From NCBI GenBank assembly GCA_963752695.1, contig CAVVZB010000001.1:1116001-1180000 (forward strand): a stretch of 64,000 nt of DNA, read 5' to 3'. The first letter of the stretch is position 1. The number at the start of each line of letters is the position of its first letter. The position numbers were made by a program, and so were the translations under genes. The notes beneath the pieces are model-generated. The model was not told the origin of the DNA. It did no database searches and saw nothing but the letters and a program-made list of their open reading frames with translations. This stretch comes from Bog-113 sp963752695 (GTDB taxonomy: Bacteria; Acidobacteriota; Terriglobia; Bryobacterales; Bryobacteraceae). This document shows positions 17,601 to 24,953 of the stretch, one piece after another.

Positions 17601-18125
17601 CACACCTTGCTGGGGGGCTGGCAAATTTCCGGGTTGATGACGTTTCAGACAGGTACTCCGTTCAGCGTGGTGAGTGGGAACTATGGTCCGGGGACTGGTA
17701 ATGGCTCCGGAACATCGTCATACGTCGATGTAATTGGCGACCCGTTTGCCACTCCTCCGGTTACTAATACAGCGGGTGTTATTGGGCCGCTGCTCTACAA
17801 TCCGGGGGCGTTCGCGCAGGAGCAAGGCCTCACAAACGGAAACGCCGGGCGCAATATACTGCGTAACCCAAGGCGCACTAACTTCGATATGGGGTTATTC
17901 AAGAACTTCCAGATTCGCGAGCGATCCACGTTCGAGTTTCGCGCGGAAGGCTATAACGTTTTCAACCACACCCAGTTTAGTGGAGTGGATAACACGGCCT
18001 CTTGCGTTGGGGGTGCAAACAACTCGGCAGGTGATGCAAGTTGTTACACCACGGCAAGTTTCTTGCATGCTACTGGCGCCCATAACGCCCGAATCCTACA
18101 GTTAGGCGCTAAGTTTCTTTTCTAA
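14646..18125 (+). CDS. Oar-like TonB-dependent receptor with carboxypeptidase-regulatory domain
   Basis: The protein is about 1159 aa. The start chosen is TTG at 14646, five nt after AAGGGGG, which places a signal peptide at the N-terminus. Residues 25-105 form a carboxypeptidase-regulatory-like domain (GSISGTVRDNTGATVPNAEV). A plug domain follows (QLVLNGRNFTQLVTLVPGVS), then VLTSSYGAQYGRSGSGTIET. The remaining residues are a long outer-membrane barrel ending in a C-terminal aromatic (LQLGAKFLF). Proteins of this type, expanded in acidobacteria, import or bind large substrates across the outer membrane; the ligand is unknown. The complete frame suggests it is functional. Confidence 0.92.
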   Translation: MKVNFISRAILVVVAAALQLTAQDTGSISGTVRDNTGATVPNAEVLVTNLSEGINRKLATNANGDYLAAGLPAGHYDLLVSASGFKRYEARGIVLRIAEKARADAELTIGDVSTTVEVSGENVAQVETESSELAGTVTEKQINQLVLNGRNFTQLVTLVPGVSNQTGQDEGTVGVNGNVSMSINGGRTEYNNWELDGGDNMDNGSNTTLNVYPNADAIAEVKVLTSSYGAQYGRSGSGTIETITKSGTKAFHGDLFEFVRNDVFNANNFFSNAGGTPRPSYKKNDFGYTIGGPVFIPKLYNTSKEKTFFFFSEEWRRDRVPGQLFNVRVPSAAERAGNFSDICPGPDCPHDANGNPFPNNQVPVDPNAAAIQNGLIPTANSGSGASSYFNAAPVTPTNWREELVRVDHNFNDNNRFFFRYVHDSWDTITPNTLWSVANASFPTVKTSFVGPGVSLVAHLTDTLSPTLLNEFIFSYTTDHIFLNAIGNVNRPAGMTMTGIFNNGFAGLLPAVEICCNSAYNGGFGEDPGYFPWINSNPTYTYRDTLSKVWGNHNIYAGFYFAARQKNESNSVDRQGILSFSSNSSLSTGNGYADFLTGQITSYEQYSNQIKFYNREKSMEPFVQDDWRITKRLTINLGLRISLFGTYYEKYHQAFNFDPSRFSTSAIPLIDTSGSITGTTGNLVPGVGNPFNGYVQCGVTPGVPRSCMQGHLFNPAPRVGFAYDVFGNGKTAIRGGYGFFYEITNGNEGNSESLETPASPRNLVATQYNINGYTNIGSSSGGGVTYPPINGFSIPTRAIWPYVQQWHFDLQQEFLHGTVGSVSYVGSKGTHLTLNRDINQIPLLSASQNPYGPGQVMTSGDCNSGTVNGIAPTGQAAVNFGVACSSDPNPNRPYYGFGSITSLEDQANSNYNSLQVSVRRYVGRVNFSVAYTLSHSLDDSSDRSDGNFLDSYNLRRTYASSNFDQRHLLNISSVYDLPFFTQAGLLHTLLGGWQISGLMTFQTGTPFSVVSGNYGPGTGNGSGTSSYVDVIGDPFATPPVTNTAGVIGPLLYNPGAFAQEQGLTNGNAGRNILRNPRRTNFDMGLFKNFQIRERSTFEFRAEGYNVFNHTQFSGVDNTASCVGGANNSAGDASCYTTASFLHATGAHNARILQLGAKFLF

Positions 18126-18132
18126 CTCTAGC

Positions 18133-18166
18133 AGGGCAGGCTACTCGCAGGGTCTGCCCTTCCTTC
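18133..18166 (+). terminator. Terminator-like hairpin after the Oar-like receptor
   Basis: AGGGCAG (18133-18139) pairs perfectly with CTGCCCT (18154-18160), followed by a pyrimidine-rich TCCTTCC. The T-tract is poor, and the hairpin ends only 7 nt before the permease ATG, so it may also act as a leader structure. Confidence 0.45.
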
Positions 18167-18167
18167 C

Positions 18168-19544
18168 ATGAATGCACCCCAGGAGCGTCTCGGCGCAAGA
18201 GGCCGGATCGGCCTGTTTCAAGCTATATCTACGAATGTCCTTAACATGGTGGGGATCGGTCCTTTCCTAACGATTCCCCTCATTCTGAGTGCCATGGGCG
18301 GCCCCCAAGCCATGTTGGGCTGGGGTATGGGAGCAGTTATCGCGCTTTGCGACGGCCTGGTGTGGGCGGAACTTGGCGCCGCGATGCCCGGGTCTGGCGG
18401 TTCCTATCAGTACCTTCGTGAGGGCTTCGGACCACGGCGTGTTGGCCGTCTGATGAGCTTCCTCTTTCTGTTCCAGAGTATTGTTGCCACTCCCCTACTT
18501 ACCGCTTCTGGGGCGGTCGGATTTGCCGAGTACGCAAAGTTCCTGTTCCCTGCCATGACGCAGTTAGAAGGACAAGGCGTCGCTGTCTCTGTATGCCTTC
18601 TTGCAACGATACTTCTTTACCGCAATATAAAATCGATCGGAGCGGTTTCGATGATCATGTTCCTGGGCTTGCTCGCCACCATGGGATGGATTATCTTCGT
18701 CGGCATCTCGCGGTTCAATCCCGCCCTAGCGTTTTCCTTCCCGCCCGACGCATTCCAAATCTCACGCAAGTTTCTGGTTGGACTGGGAGCGGCCGCGCTT
18801 ATTGCGATGTACGATTACCAAGGCTACTTTACCGTCTGCTTGATTGGAGACGAGGTGGACAAGCCGGCGCGCAATATACCTCGCGCGATCTTGATCTCTA
18901 TCATCCTTCTAGCTTTCTGCTATCTGGCAATGAGCTTCTCCATCATTGGAGCGGTGCCTTGGCGGGAAGCGATGCAGTCCAAGGCAATTGTCTCTGACTT
19001 TATTGGACGCGTACAAGGCCATATCGCGGCGCAATGCAGTGCCGTCTTAATTATGCTGGCAGCATTCGGTTCCGTTTTTACGGTGTTGCTGGGGTACACC
19101 CGAGTGCCGTACGCGGCGGCGACTGAAGGAGAGTTCTTCTCGATTTTCGCGCGTGTTCATCCCAAGGGATTCCCCTCGTTTTCTGTCATCAGCATGGGCA
19201 TCGCCTCTGCTGCCGCATGTTTTCTCAAGCTCGAAGATCTCATCAGCGCACTGCTGATCATCCAGATACTTACTCAGTTCCTCTGGCAGTGTGTCTGTGT
19301 GATCCTGATCCGCAAGTATCGAAAAGATATTCAGCGTCCCTTTACGATGTATCTCTATCCGTTGCCGGTAGCCGTGGCGTTGATCGGATGGGTCTTCATT
19401 CTGGTATCGAGTGAGCGCCGCTTCATATTGGCCGGTCTCTTAACAGTAGCCGTCGCCATCGGCGCCTACCTAATCCGCGCCCATACGCGCCGTGAATGGC
19501 CGTTCGCCAGCTCAAATACGCCAGAACCAGTTACGCCGGTATAG
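18168..19544 (+). CDS. APC-superfamily amino acid permease
   Basis: This 458-aa protein has about 12 transmembrane helices. The first carries the APC signature around NVLNMVGIGPFLTIPLILSA (the unwound helix with its GIG motif). Conserved helix 3 material follows (WAELGAAMPGSGGSYQYLRE), where amino acid permeases have ELG-x-x-P-x-GG. Helix 6 is represented by LIAMYDYQGYFTVCLIGDEV. APC members move amino acids with protons or by exchange across the inner membrane; the substrate cannot be read from sequence. The last 33 bases overlap the convergent acyltransferase gene. A hairpin precedes the start by 7 nt. Confidence 0.88.
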   Translation: MNAPQERLGARGRIGLFQAISTNVLNMVGIGPFLTIPLILSAMGGPQAMLGWGMGAVIALCDGLVWAELGAAMPGSGGSYQYLREGFGPRRVGRLMSFLFLFQSIVATPLLTASGAVGFAEYAKFLFPAMTQLEGQGVAVSVCLLATILLYRNIKSIGAVSMIMFLGLLATMGWIIFVGISRFNPALAFSFPPDAFQISRKFLVGLGAAALIAMYDYQGYFTVCLIGDEVDKPARNIPRAILISIILLAFCYLAMSFSIIGAVPWREAMQSKAIVSDFIGRVQGHIAAQCSAVLIMLAAFGSVFTVLLGYTRVPYAAATEGEFFSIFARVHPKGFPSFSVISMGIASAAACFLKLEDLISALLIIQILTQFLWQCVCVILIRKYRKDIQRPFTMYLYPLPVAVALIGWVFILVSSERRFILAGLLTVAVAIGAYLIRAHTRREWPFASSNTPEPVTPV

Positions 19545-20603
19545 CACATAGGCAAACAGATACATGAGCAACACAAAGCTTATCGCGTAAAAGAGCGAGG
19601 CGTTGAGCGGCGACGCGTAGGGCGTAAAGACGTTGTACATCCAGTCTTTGGCATCCAGTAGATCGAGAGTAGAAGCCGACAACTCAGACACTAGATACAC
19701 CGCAATCGCGTTCATTCCGAAAATCACCAGCGGCTTCACAGGCCGCCGGATTTTAATCACGTCGACGACCCAGGCAAACGCGGCAAAGAGAAGGAAATCA
19801 ATTCCAGCGTTGAAGAGCGCGAATGAGTCCGTCCAGAGCTTCTTATTGATCGGCATCCAGATATTCCAGATAAGCCCCACGGCCGTAAGGGCAGCCCCGA
19901 TCACGCACATGGTAATCAAGTTCCTAGGAAGAGAACGATTCCAACGCAGAACATATCCAGCCATTACACCGAGCAATGTCGTCGCAATTGCTGGCAGCGT
20001 GCTCACCGCGCCTTCGGGATCCCAATCGCCCCCATGGTAGTTATGGCTGCCGAACAACACTCGGTCGACACTGTGGGCGAAGTTCCCTTGTAAGTCAAAG
20101 TGTCCCGGCCCGAAACCGGGGACTGAAACCAATGTCATCAACGCCCAATACGCAAATAGTAACGTCGCAATCCATAGAATCTGACCCCGGATGCCGCTAG
20201 TGAGGTAGATACTGGCCGCAATTAGATAACAGATCCCGATCCGCTGAAGCACGCCGGGAACGCGCATCGTTGCAAAGTGAAATTCGGGGTAAAGATAAAT
20301 GAACAGGCCCAGCGCAATCAGGATGGCAGCGCGCCGTGCGACTTGGCGGAACAATGCCGGTTTTGAGACCCCGTTTTGGAGCCGCTTCTCCAAAGAAAGA
20401 GTAATGGCGACTCCCACCATCCACAGAAAAGAGGGAAAGACCAGATCGGTGACCGTCCAGCCGTGCCACTTCGAATGCTCAAGTTGATGGTAAGATTCGG
20501 GCCCGCCGCCGTTGTTGACCAGAACCATCAACCCGATCACCGCCCCACGGAACGCATCGAGGGAAACGAGTCTCCGGTGCTCGGCGGGATTGGTGACTGA
20601 CAT
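19512..20603 (-). CDS. NagX/HGSNAT-like membrane acyltransferase (DUF5009-type)
   Basis: This 363-aa protein has about ten transmembrane helices. The N-terminal block RLVSLDAFRGAVIGLMVLVN and the following TVTDLVFPSFLWMVGVAITL match the family of heparan-alpha-glucosaminide N-acetyltransferase and bacterial NagX/YeiB-type proteins, as does MRVPGVLQRIGICYLIAAS. These proteins transfer acyl groups to sugars across the membrane or take part in amino-sugar use. The exact acceptor is unknown. Its 3' end overlaps that of the APC permease by 33 bp. An intrinsic terminator of the upstream glucosaminidase gene ends immediately before its start codon. Confidence 0.85.
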   Translation of the reverse strand: MSVTNPAEHRRLVSLDAFRGAVIGLMVLVNNGGGPESYHQLEHSKWHGWTVTDLVFPSFLWMVGVAITLSLEKRLQNGVSKPALFRQVARRAAILIALGLFIYLYPEFHFATMRVPGVLQRIGICYLIAASIYLTSGIRGQILWIATLLFAYWALMTLVSVPGFGPGHFDLQGNFAHSVDRVLFGSHNYHGGDWDPEGAVSTLPAIATTLLGVMAGYVLRWNRSLPRNLITMCVIGAALTAVGLIWNIWMPINKKLWTDSFALFNAGIDFLLFAAFAWVVDVIKIRRPVKPLVIFGMNAIAVYLVSELSASTLDLLDAKDWMYNVFTPYASPLNASLFYAISFVLLMYLFAYVLYRRNWFWRI

Positions 20604-20604
20604 A

Positions 20605-20637
20605 GAAAAAGGCCGGATCCATGATAACTCCGGCCTG
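20605..20637 (-). terminator. Rho-independent terminator after the glucosaminidase gene
   Basis: GGCCGGA (20611-20617) pairs with TCCGGCC (20629-20635), and on the minus strand a five-T run (20606-20610) follows. It lies between the glucosaminidase stop (20661) and the acyltransferase start (20603). Confidence 0.82.
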
Positions 20638-20660
20638 AAGTTGCTGAATTGGTAGAGCGA

Positions 20661-21170
20661 CTACTCGCCGGCCATCGCGACCAGGTTGACCGATGGGGAG
20701 ATCCTACGCATCACGGACATCACCTTGACCCGATACTGCGGATCTTTGTTGTAGGTGAGGAGCATACGGTCAATCGACTTGTTCCGGTAGTAGTGTGAAT
20801 TGGAAAGGTTCCAGGCAACCTGCCGGATACCGTCAGTGAAAGACACGAAAGAGGCTTTCCCATTCTTCCATCCGAACAAATTGAACTTCTGGCAGTGTTT
20901 ACCACCGCCGCTTTCCACCAATGCCAATCCGGGTAAAAGGCGCCAGTCTAAACCGTTTGTATCGGCTTCCCGGATAAATACGTCTGAAAGATGTTGCGCC
21001 GGACTGTTGTTCCTTTGAAAAAATCTACGGAGCGACAGAATTCGGGGATCTTCATTCGACCGAATTTGCGCCTTCTCCGCCGGCTGTGAGTCTGTTTGCG
21101 GAACTGCCATTACCGGTAACCCAGCAACACCCGCAAAAACCACGAGCCCTTTGGATAGAAGGTTTCTCAT
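20661..21170 (-). CDS. Exported glucosaminidase/lysozyme-like peptidoglycan hydrolase
   Basis: This 169-aa protein has a signal sequence (LLSKGLVVFAGVAGLPVMA) and a glucosaminidase-superfamily domain. The catalytic glutamate is probably in LLPGLALVESGGGKHCQKFN, in the position where the family has the A-x-x-E-S pattern. NLFGWKNGKASFVSFTDGIR, the region with the FG-x-K/x-F-x-S signature, follows, and the C-terminal YNKDPQYRVKVMSVM segment is also typical. Such enzymes cut the glycan strand of peptidoglycan in the periplasm. The gene has its own terminator and an unusually structured leader upstream (21199-21298), suggesting regulation at the RNA level. Confidence 0.8.
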   Translation of the reverse strand: MRNLLSKGLVVFAGVAGLPVMAVPQTDSQPAEKAQIRSNEDPRILSLRRFFQRNNSPAQHLSDVFIREADTNGLDWRLLPGLALVESGGGKHCQKFNLFGWKNGKASFVSFTDGIRQVAWNLSNSHYYRNKSIDRMLLTYNKDPQYRVKVMSVMRRISPSVNLVAMAGE

Positions 21171-21198
21171 TCAGTAATATCGACCTCGTAAGAAAATT

Positions 21199-21298
21199 AG
21201 GACCTAAAGGTCCGCCCTGCTGAGATAACGCGTTCTACAAACACGCTGTTATCTTCGTGTCCAAATTCCCAGGTACAGAAACAGGCTGTTTCGTACCT
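21199..21298 (-). promoter_or_regulatory. Structured 5' leader of the glucosaminidase gene (three hairpins)
   Basis: The 219-bp gap between tkt and the glucosaminidase gene contains three consecutive inverted repeats. The first, 21271-21298, has 13 pairs and one bulged base. The second, 21223-21254, has AGATAAC-GCG against CGC-GTTATCT, also with one bulge. The third, 21200-21213, is GGACCT/AGGTCC with a tiny loop, followed on the minus strand by TAATTTTC. No consensus of a riboswitch I know (ydaO, GEMM, SAM) is present. It may be an attenuator or an unrecognised cis-regulatory RNA. Confidence 0.5.
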
Positions 21299-21389
21299 CT
21301 GTGACTATATCACGTTCGAGGTAGTCTAGCCTAGCTTTTTAACCTATTTGCAATACGAATGAAAACATCCTGAAGAGCAGCTGAGTGAC

Positions 21390-23537
21390 TTAGGAATGGC
21401 CTTCCTGCGGACCAGTGGGTTCCACGCTAGTGTCCCCCTGTGATTTGTATTCTTTGGAAGCCTCTTCCTTCCGGCCCATTAGTTCGAGTGCTGCCGCTGT
21501 TACATGTTCGGAGGTGAAGCCGAAGCGCTTCATGACCTCTTCACCCGGAGCCGAAGCCCCAAAGCGATTAATTCCGATACAAATCCCGTCAGTGCCAGCC
21601 CAGCGTTCCCATCCGAAGGTTGTACCCGCTTCCACCGTGACTCGTTTCCTGATCGATTTCGGGAGCACCTTTTCGCGATAACCAGCGTCCTGCGCCTCAA
21701 ACAAGTCCCAACTTGGCATACTGACTACGCGCGCCTGCACGCCATAGGTTTTCAACTTTTCAGACGCCTTCACGCACAACGAAACTTCACTGCCTGTGCC
21801 GATGAGAATGACGTCGGGATTTCCGGTCGGCGCGTCGGAAAGGACGTAAGCGCCTTGCGCAACACCGGATTCCGAACCGGGGATGCGCTCCAAGATCGCA
21901 AGATTCTGGCGAGACAGCGCAAACAGCGTCGGATGGTTATGCGTCACGGCCACCTTCCACCCTTCCGCGGACTCGTTCGCATCGGCGGGCCGGATCACGG
22001 TCAGGCCCGGAATGGCGCGCAGACCCGCGATCTGCTCCACAGGTTGATGGGTTGGGCCATCTTCGCCCAATCCGACCGAGTCATGGGTGAACACGTAGAC
22101 TGCCTGCAAGCCCATCAGCGCGCCCAAGCGAATCGAAGGCTTCATGTAGTCGGAGAAGGTGAGAAACGTTGCCGAGTAAGGGATGACGCCGCCGTGCGCA
22201 GCCAGTCCATTCACCGCGGCGCCCATCGCATGCTCACGTACGCCGAAATGGAGGTTGCGTCCCGCGAAGCTCCAAGGTCCACCAGCGGTTCCGGGCGACT
22301 TGCCACCGTAGGCGCCAGCTGGTTCAAAGTCACCCATATCCTTCAGCGCGGTGTTGGTTGATGGATCCAAGTCAGCCGAGCCTCCGATCAAATTCGGAAT
22401 GCGCTTGGCAAGCGCGCTCAAAACCTGTCCAGCAGATACACGGGTCGCAACGGGTTTATCGGAGGGCTTCCACTTGGGAACATCGGCATCCCAATCGTCC
22501 GGAAGCTTGCCGGCGATCATCATTTCCCATTTTTTTCCGTCCTCTGGAAATTGCGACAGATAGGCCTGCTTAGCGTCAGTCCACTTCTGCTGAGCGGCAG
22601 CTCCCTTTTGTACTTGCTCGCGGAAATGCTCCACCGCATCTGGCGGCAAATAGAAATTGTCGGTGGTCGGCCAGCCAAGATTTTTCTTCGTCTCGGCGAC
22701 TTCTTCCTCGCCGAGGGGTGAACCGTGTGCGTGAAAGCTGTCCTGTTTATGCGGGCTGCCGAACCCGATGTGGGTATGAATGAGAAGCAAGGAGGGCCGA
22801 TCGGTAATCGTTTGCGCCTCGCGAATGGCCGCGTCAATGGCTTCGGTATCGTTGCCGTCCAGCACTGTCTTGGTATGCCATCCGTACGCTTCGAACCGCA
22901 TGGCCACGTCTTCGGTGTAGGTGAGCTCAGTGGCTCCAGCAAGCGAGATGTGGTTCTGGTCGTAAAGGTAAATGAGCTTGCCGAGTTTTAAATGTCCTGC
23001 AAGCGACGCCGCTTCCGAGGCGATGCCCTCCATTAAATCGCCGTCGGAGACGATCCCGTAGGTGAAATGGTTGACTATGGATGGGCCGTCTTTATTGAAG
23101 TTGGCCGCCAGCCAGGCTTCCGCCATCGCCATTCCTACACCCATTGCAAAACCCTGCCCCAGCGGGCCGGTGGTGACTTCCACGCCGGCGGTGTCGCCGC
23201 GCTCGGGGTGGCCGGGCGTGTGACTGCCCATTTGCCGGAACTGCTTGAGTTGCTCTAACGGCAGATCGTACCCGGTCAGATGCAGCAAGCTGTACAGCAA
23301 AGCAGAACCGTGCCCCGCCGAAAGAACGAAGCGATCGCGATCCGGCCACAGTGGATCGTGCGGGTTGTGCTTCAGATGCCGGGTCCATAAAACGTAGGCC
23401 ATGGCAGCCGCCCCCATGGGCAGGCCGGGATGTCCGGAATTCGCTTTCTGCACCGTATCGATCGATAGAATCCGAATCGTATTGATACACAGCTGATCGA
23501 GCGTTTTCTGATCCAGCTTCACGGCTTCCGTTGACAT
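21390..23537 (-). CDS. tkt: Transketolase
   Basis: This 715-aa thiamine-diphosphate enzyme of the pentose phosphate pathway moves two-carbon units between sugar phosphates. The N-terminal TPP domain contains KANSGHPGLPMGAAAMAYVL, GPLGQGFAMGVGMAMAE and the TPP motif SDGDLMEG with its partner YDQNHI. The pyrimidine-binding domain has FGVREHAMGAAVNGLAAHGG and the catalytic region HDSVGLGEDGPTHQPVEQ. The C-terminal domain has LIGTGSEVSL. Length is slightly above the usual 660-670 residues because of a short inserted segment near 300-350 and a C-terminal tail. It appears monocistronic. Confidence 0.97.
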   Translation of the reverse strand: MSTEAVKLDQKTLDQLCINTIRILSIDTVQKANSGHPGLPMGAAAMAYVLWTRHLKHNPHDPLWPDRDRFVLSAGHGSALLYSLLHLTGYDLPLEQLKQFRQMGSHTPGHPERGDTAGVEVTTGPLGQGFAMGVGMAMAEAWLAANFNKDGPSIVNHFTYGIVSDGDLMEGIASEAASLAGHLKLGKLIYLYDQNHISLAGATELTYTEDVAMRFEAYGWHTKTVLDGNDTEAIDAAIREAQTITDRPSLLLIHTHIGFGSPHKQDSFHAHGSPLGEEEVAETKKNLGWPTTDNFYLPPDAVEHFREQVQKGAAAQQKWTDAKQAYLSQFPEDGKKWEMMIAGKLPDDWDADVPKWKPSDKPVATRVSAGQVLSALAKRIPNLIGGSADLDPSTNTALKDMGDFEPAGAYGGKSPGTAGGPWSFAGRNLHFGVREHAMGAAVNGLAAHGGVIPYSATFLTFSDYMKPSIRLGALMGLQAVYVFTHDSVGLGEDGPTHQPVEQIAGLRAIPGLTVIRPADANESAEGWKVAVTHNHPTLFALSRQNLAILERIPGSESGVAQGAYVLSDAPTGNPDVILIGTGSEVSLCVKASEKLKTYGVQARVVSMPSWDLFEAQDAGYREKVLPKSIRKRVTVEAGTTFGWERWAGTDGICIGINRFGASAPGEEVMKRFGFTSEHVTAAALELMGRKEEASKEYKSQGDTSVEPTGPQEGHS

Positions 23538-23597
23538 TGCGGGTTCATCCCTTGTGGCGATTGAATTGGCTGCTCTGGAGATTGTATCGCCTGGGCA

Positions 23598-24884
23598 CTA
23601 TTGCTTGTACACCACCCCGTTCTTCATCACGAAAGCCACGCGTTGCAATTCGGTGACATCGGCCAGCGGATCGCCCCTCACCGCAATGATATCGGCGAAC
23701 TTGCCGCGCTCAATGGCTCCCATGTCGTCCTGCTGATCCAGCAGCGCCGCCGCTGTAATCGTGGCCGATTGGATGGCTTGTAAGGGCGTCATGCCATATT
23801 GCGTCATGTAGGTGAACTCTTTGGCCTCGTTTTCCGTCCATGGAAAACCACCGGCGTCGGTTCCGAACGCGATCTTGACACCAGCGTGCAGCGCTTTGGC
23901 GAATGCCGCTTCCTCCAGCTTCAACATGGTCAACCAGATTGGCGAACCGGCGGCGGCGCGGCCGTTCGCAACGTACACCCCCACGTAGAGCGTTGGGCAC
24001 CAATAAACGCCGTTCTTCGCCATAATCGCCAGAAGCTCATCATCCAGACCGTCGCCGTGTTCGATGGAATCGACACCGGCGCGCAATGCCGCTGCTATAC
24101 CTTCCCGCCCCATGGCGTGCGCGGCTACTTTGCGACCCAGCCGGTGCGACTCTTCAACCAAAGCCTTGGCTTCCGGATCGGTGAAGTTGACCCAGGAGTG
24201 CAACGCACCGTCCTGCACGTAGTATTTGCGATCTGAATAGTACTTGATCCAGTCCGCGCCGTATTTCACTTCCTCGCGCACCGCGTGACGGATGTTATCG
24301 GCACCGTCCACAATCTGAACGCCTTCCGGAAGCTTTAACTCCCACGAATAGCCGAGTAGCGGATACATGCCGGTAGGCGCCATGGACCGCGTGGCGCAGA
24401 AAATACGGGGACCCGGAATCACGTTGCGTTCGATCGCATGCTTCACGTCCACATCGGCATACATCGCGCCTTCCGTTTCCAGGTCGCGAAGCGTGGTGAA
24501 GCCGTTCATCAGCGCGGTGCGCGCGGCAACGGTGGCGCGAATGGTTCGGTAAGGAATGGAATCTTTGAGCAGTTGCTCATCGTAGTCGGCTGCGGTCACA
24601 TCGCCCTGCAAAAGGATATGGGTGTGAGCGTCGATAAGACCGGGAAGCACGGTGGACTCGCTGAGATCGATCGTTTGCGCGTTCATCGGCGCAGCCACGG
24701 TCGGGCCCACCTGCACGATGCGCCCATCCTTGACTAGAATCTTCTGGTGGTTGAGAATCTTGCCGGAACGAACATCCAGCAGGCGGCCCGCATTGATGAC
24801 GATGGGCGTGCTCGCCTCCCGGTCACTCTGCGCAATCGCGCTTCCAGCAAGTAACACCAGCCCCAGCAACAGCGGTTTCAGCAT
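23598..24884 (-). CDS. Exported amidohydrolase-family metallohydrolase (imidazolonepropionase/prolidase-like)
   Basis: About 428 aa from the ATG at 24884, which gives a proper signal peptide (KPLLLGLVLLAGSAIAQ); the frame also runs further upstream, where it would overlap the divergent gene. Metal ligands of the amidohydrolase superfamily are present: VLPGLIDAHTHILLQGDV (HxH), GRKVAAHAMG and SIEHGDGLDDE (later histidines) and IAFGTDAGG (catalytic aspartate). Such enzymes hydrolyse cyclic amides or Xaa-Pro dipeptides, here probably in the periplasm. The substrate is unknown. It lies about 60 nt from the tkt start on the same strand. Confidence 0.86.
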   Translation of the reverse strand: MLKPLLLGLVLLAGSAIAQSDREASTPIVINAGRLLDVRSGKILNHQKILVKDGRIVQVGPTVAAPMNAQTIDLSESTVLPGLIDAHTHILLQGDVTAADYDEQLLKDSIPYRTIRATVAARTALMNGFTTLRDLETEGAMYADVDVKHAIERNVIPGPRIFCATRSMAPTGMYPLLGYSWELKLPEGVQIVDGADNIRHAVREEVKYGADWIKYYSDRKYYVQDGALHSWVNFTDPEAKALVEESHRLGRKVAAHAMGREGIAAALRAGVDSIEHGDGLDDELLAIMAKNGVYWCPTLYVGVYVANGRAAAGSPIWLTMLKLEEAAFAKALHAGVKIAFGTDAGGFPWTENEAKEFTYMTQYGMTPLQAIQSATITAAALLDQQDDMGAIERGKFADIIAVRGDPLADVTELQRVAFVMKNGVVYKQ

Positions 24885-24953
24885 GGCCCATTGTAAGGCC
24901 CGCGCAGCCGGTTGGGCGGCCATGCTATCGTTCACATTCGGATTCGCACGGTC

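Noticed and set aside
21171..21389. Known riboswitch (ydaO c-di-AMP, GEMM c-di-GMP or SAM) in the glucosaminidase leader
   Set aside because: None of the conserved core sequences of these classes is present, although the region is clearly structured.
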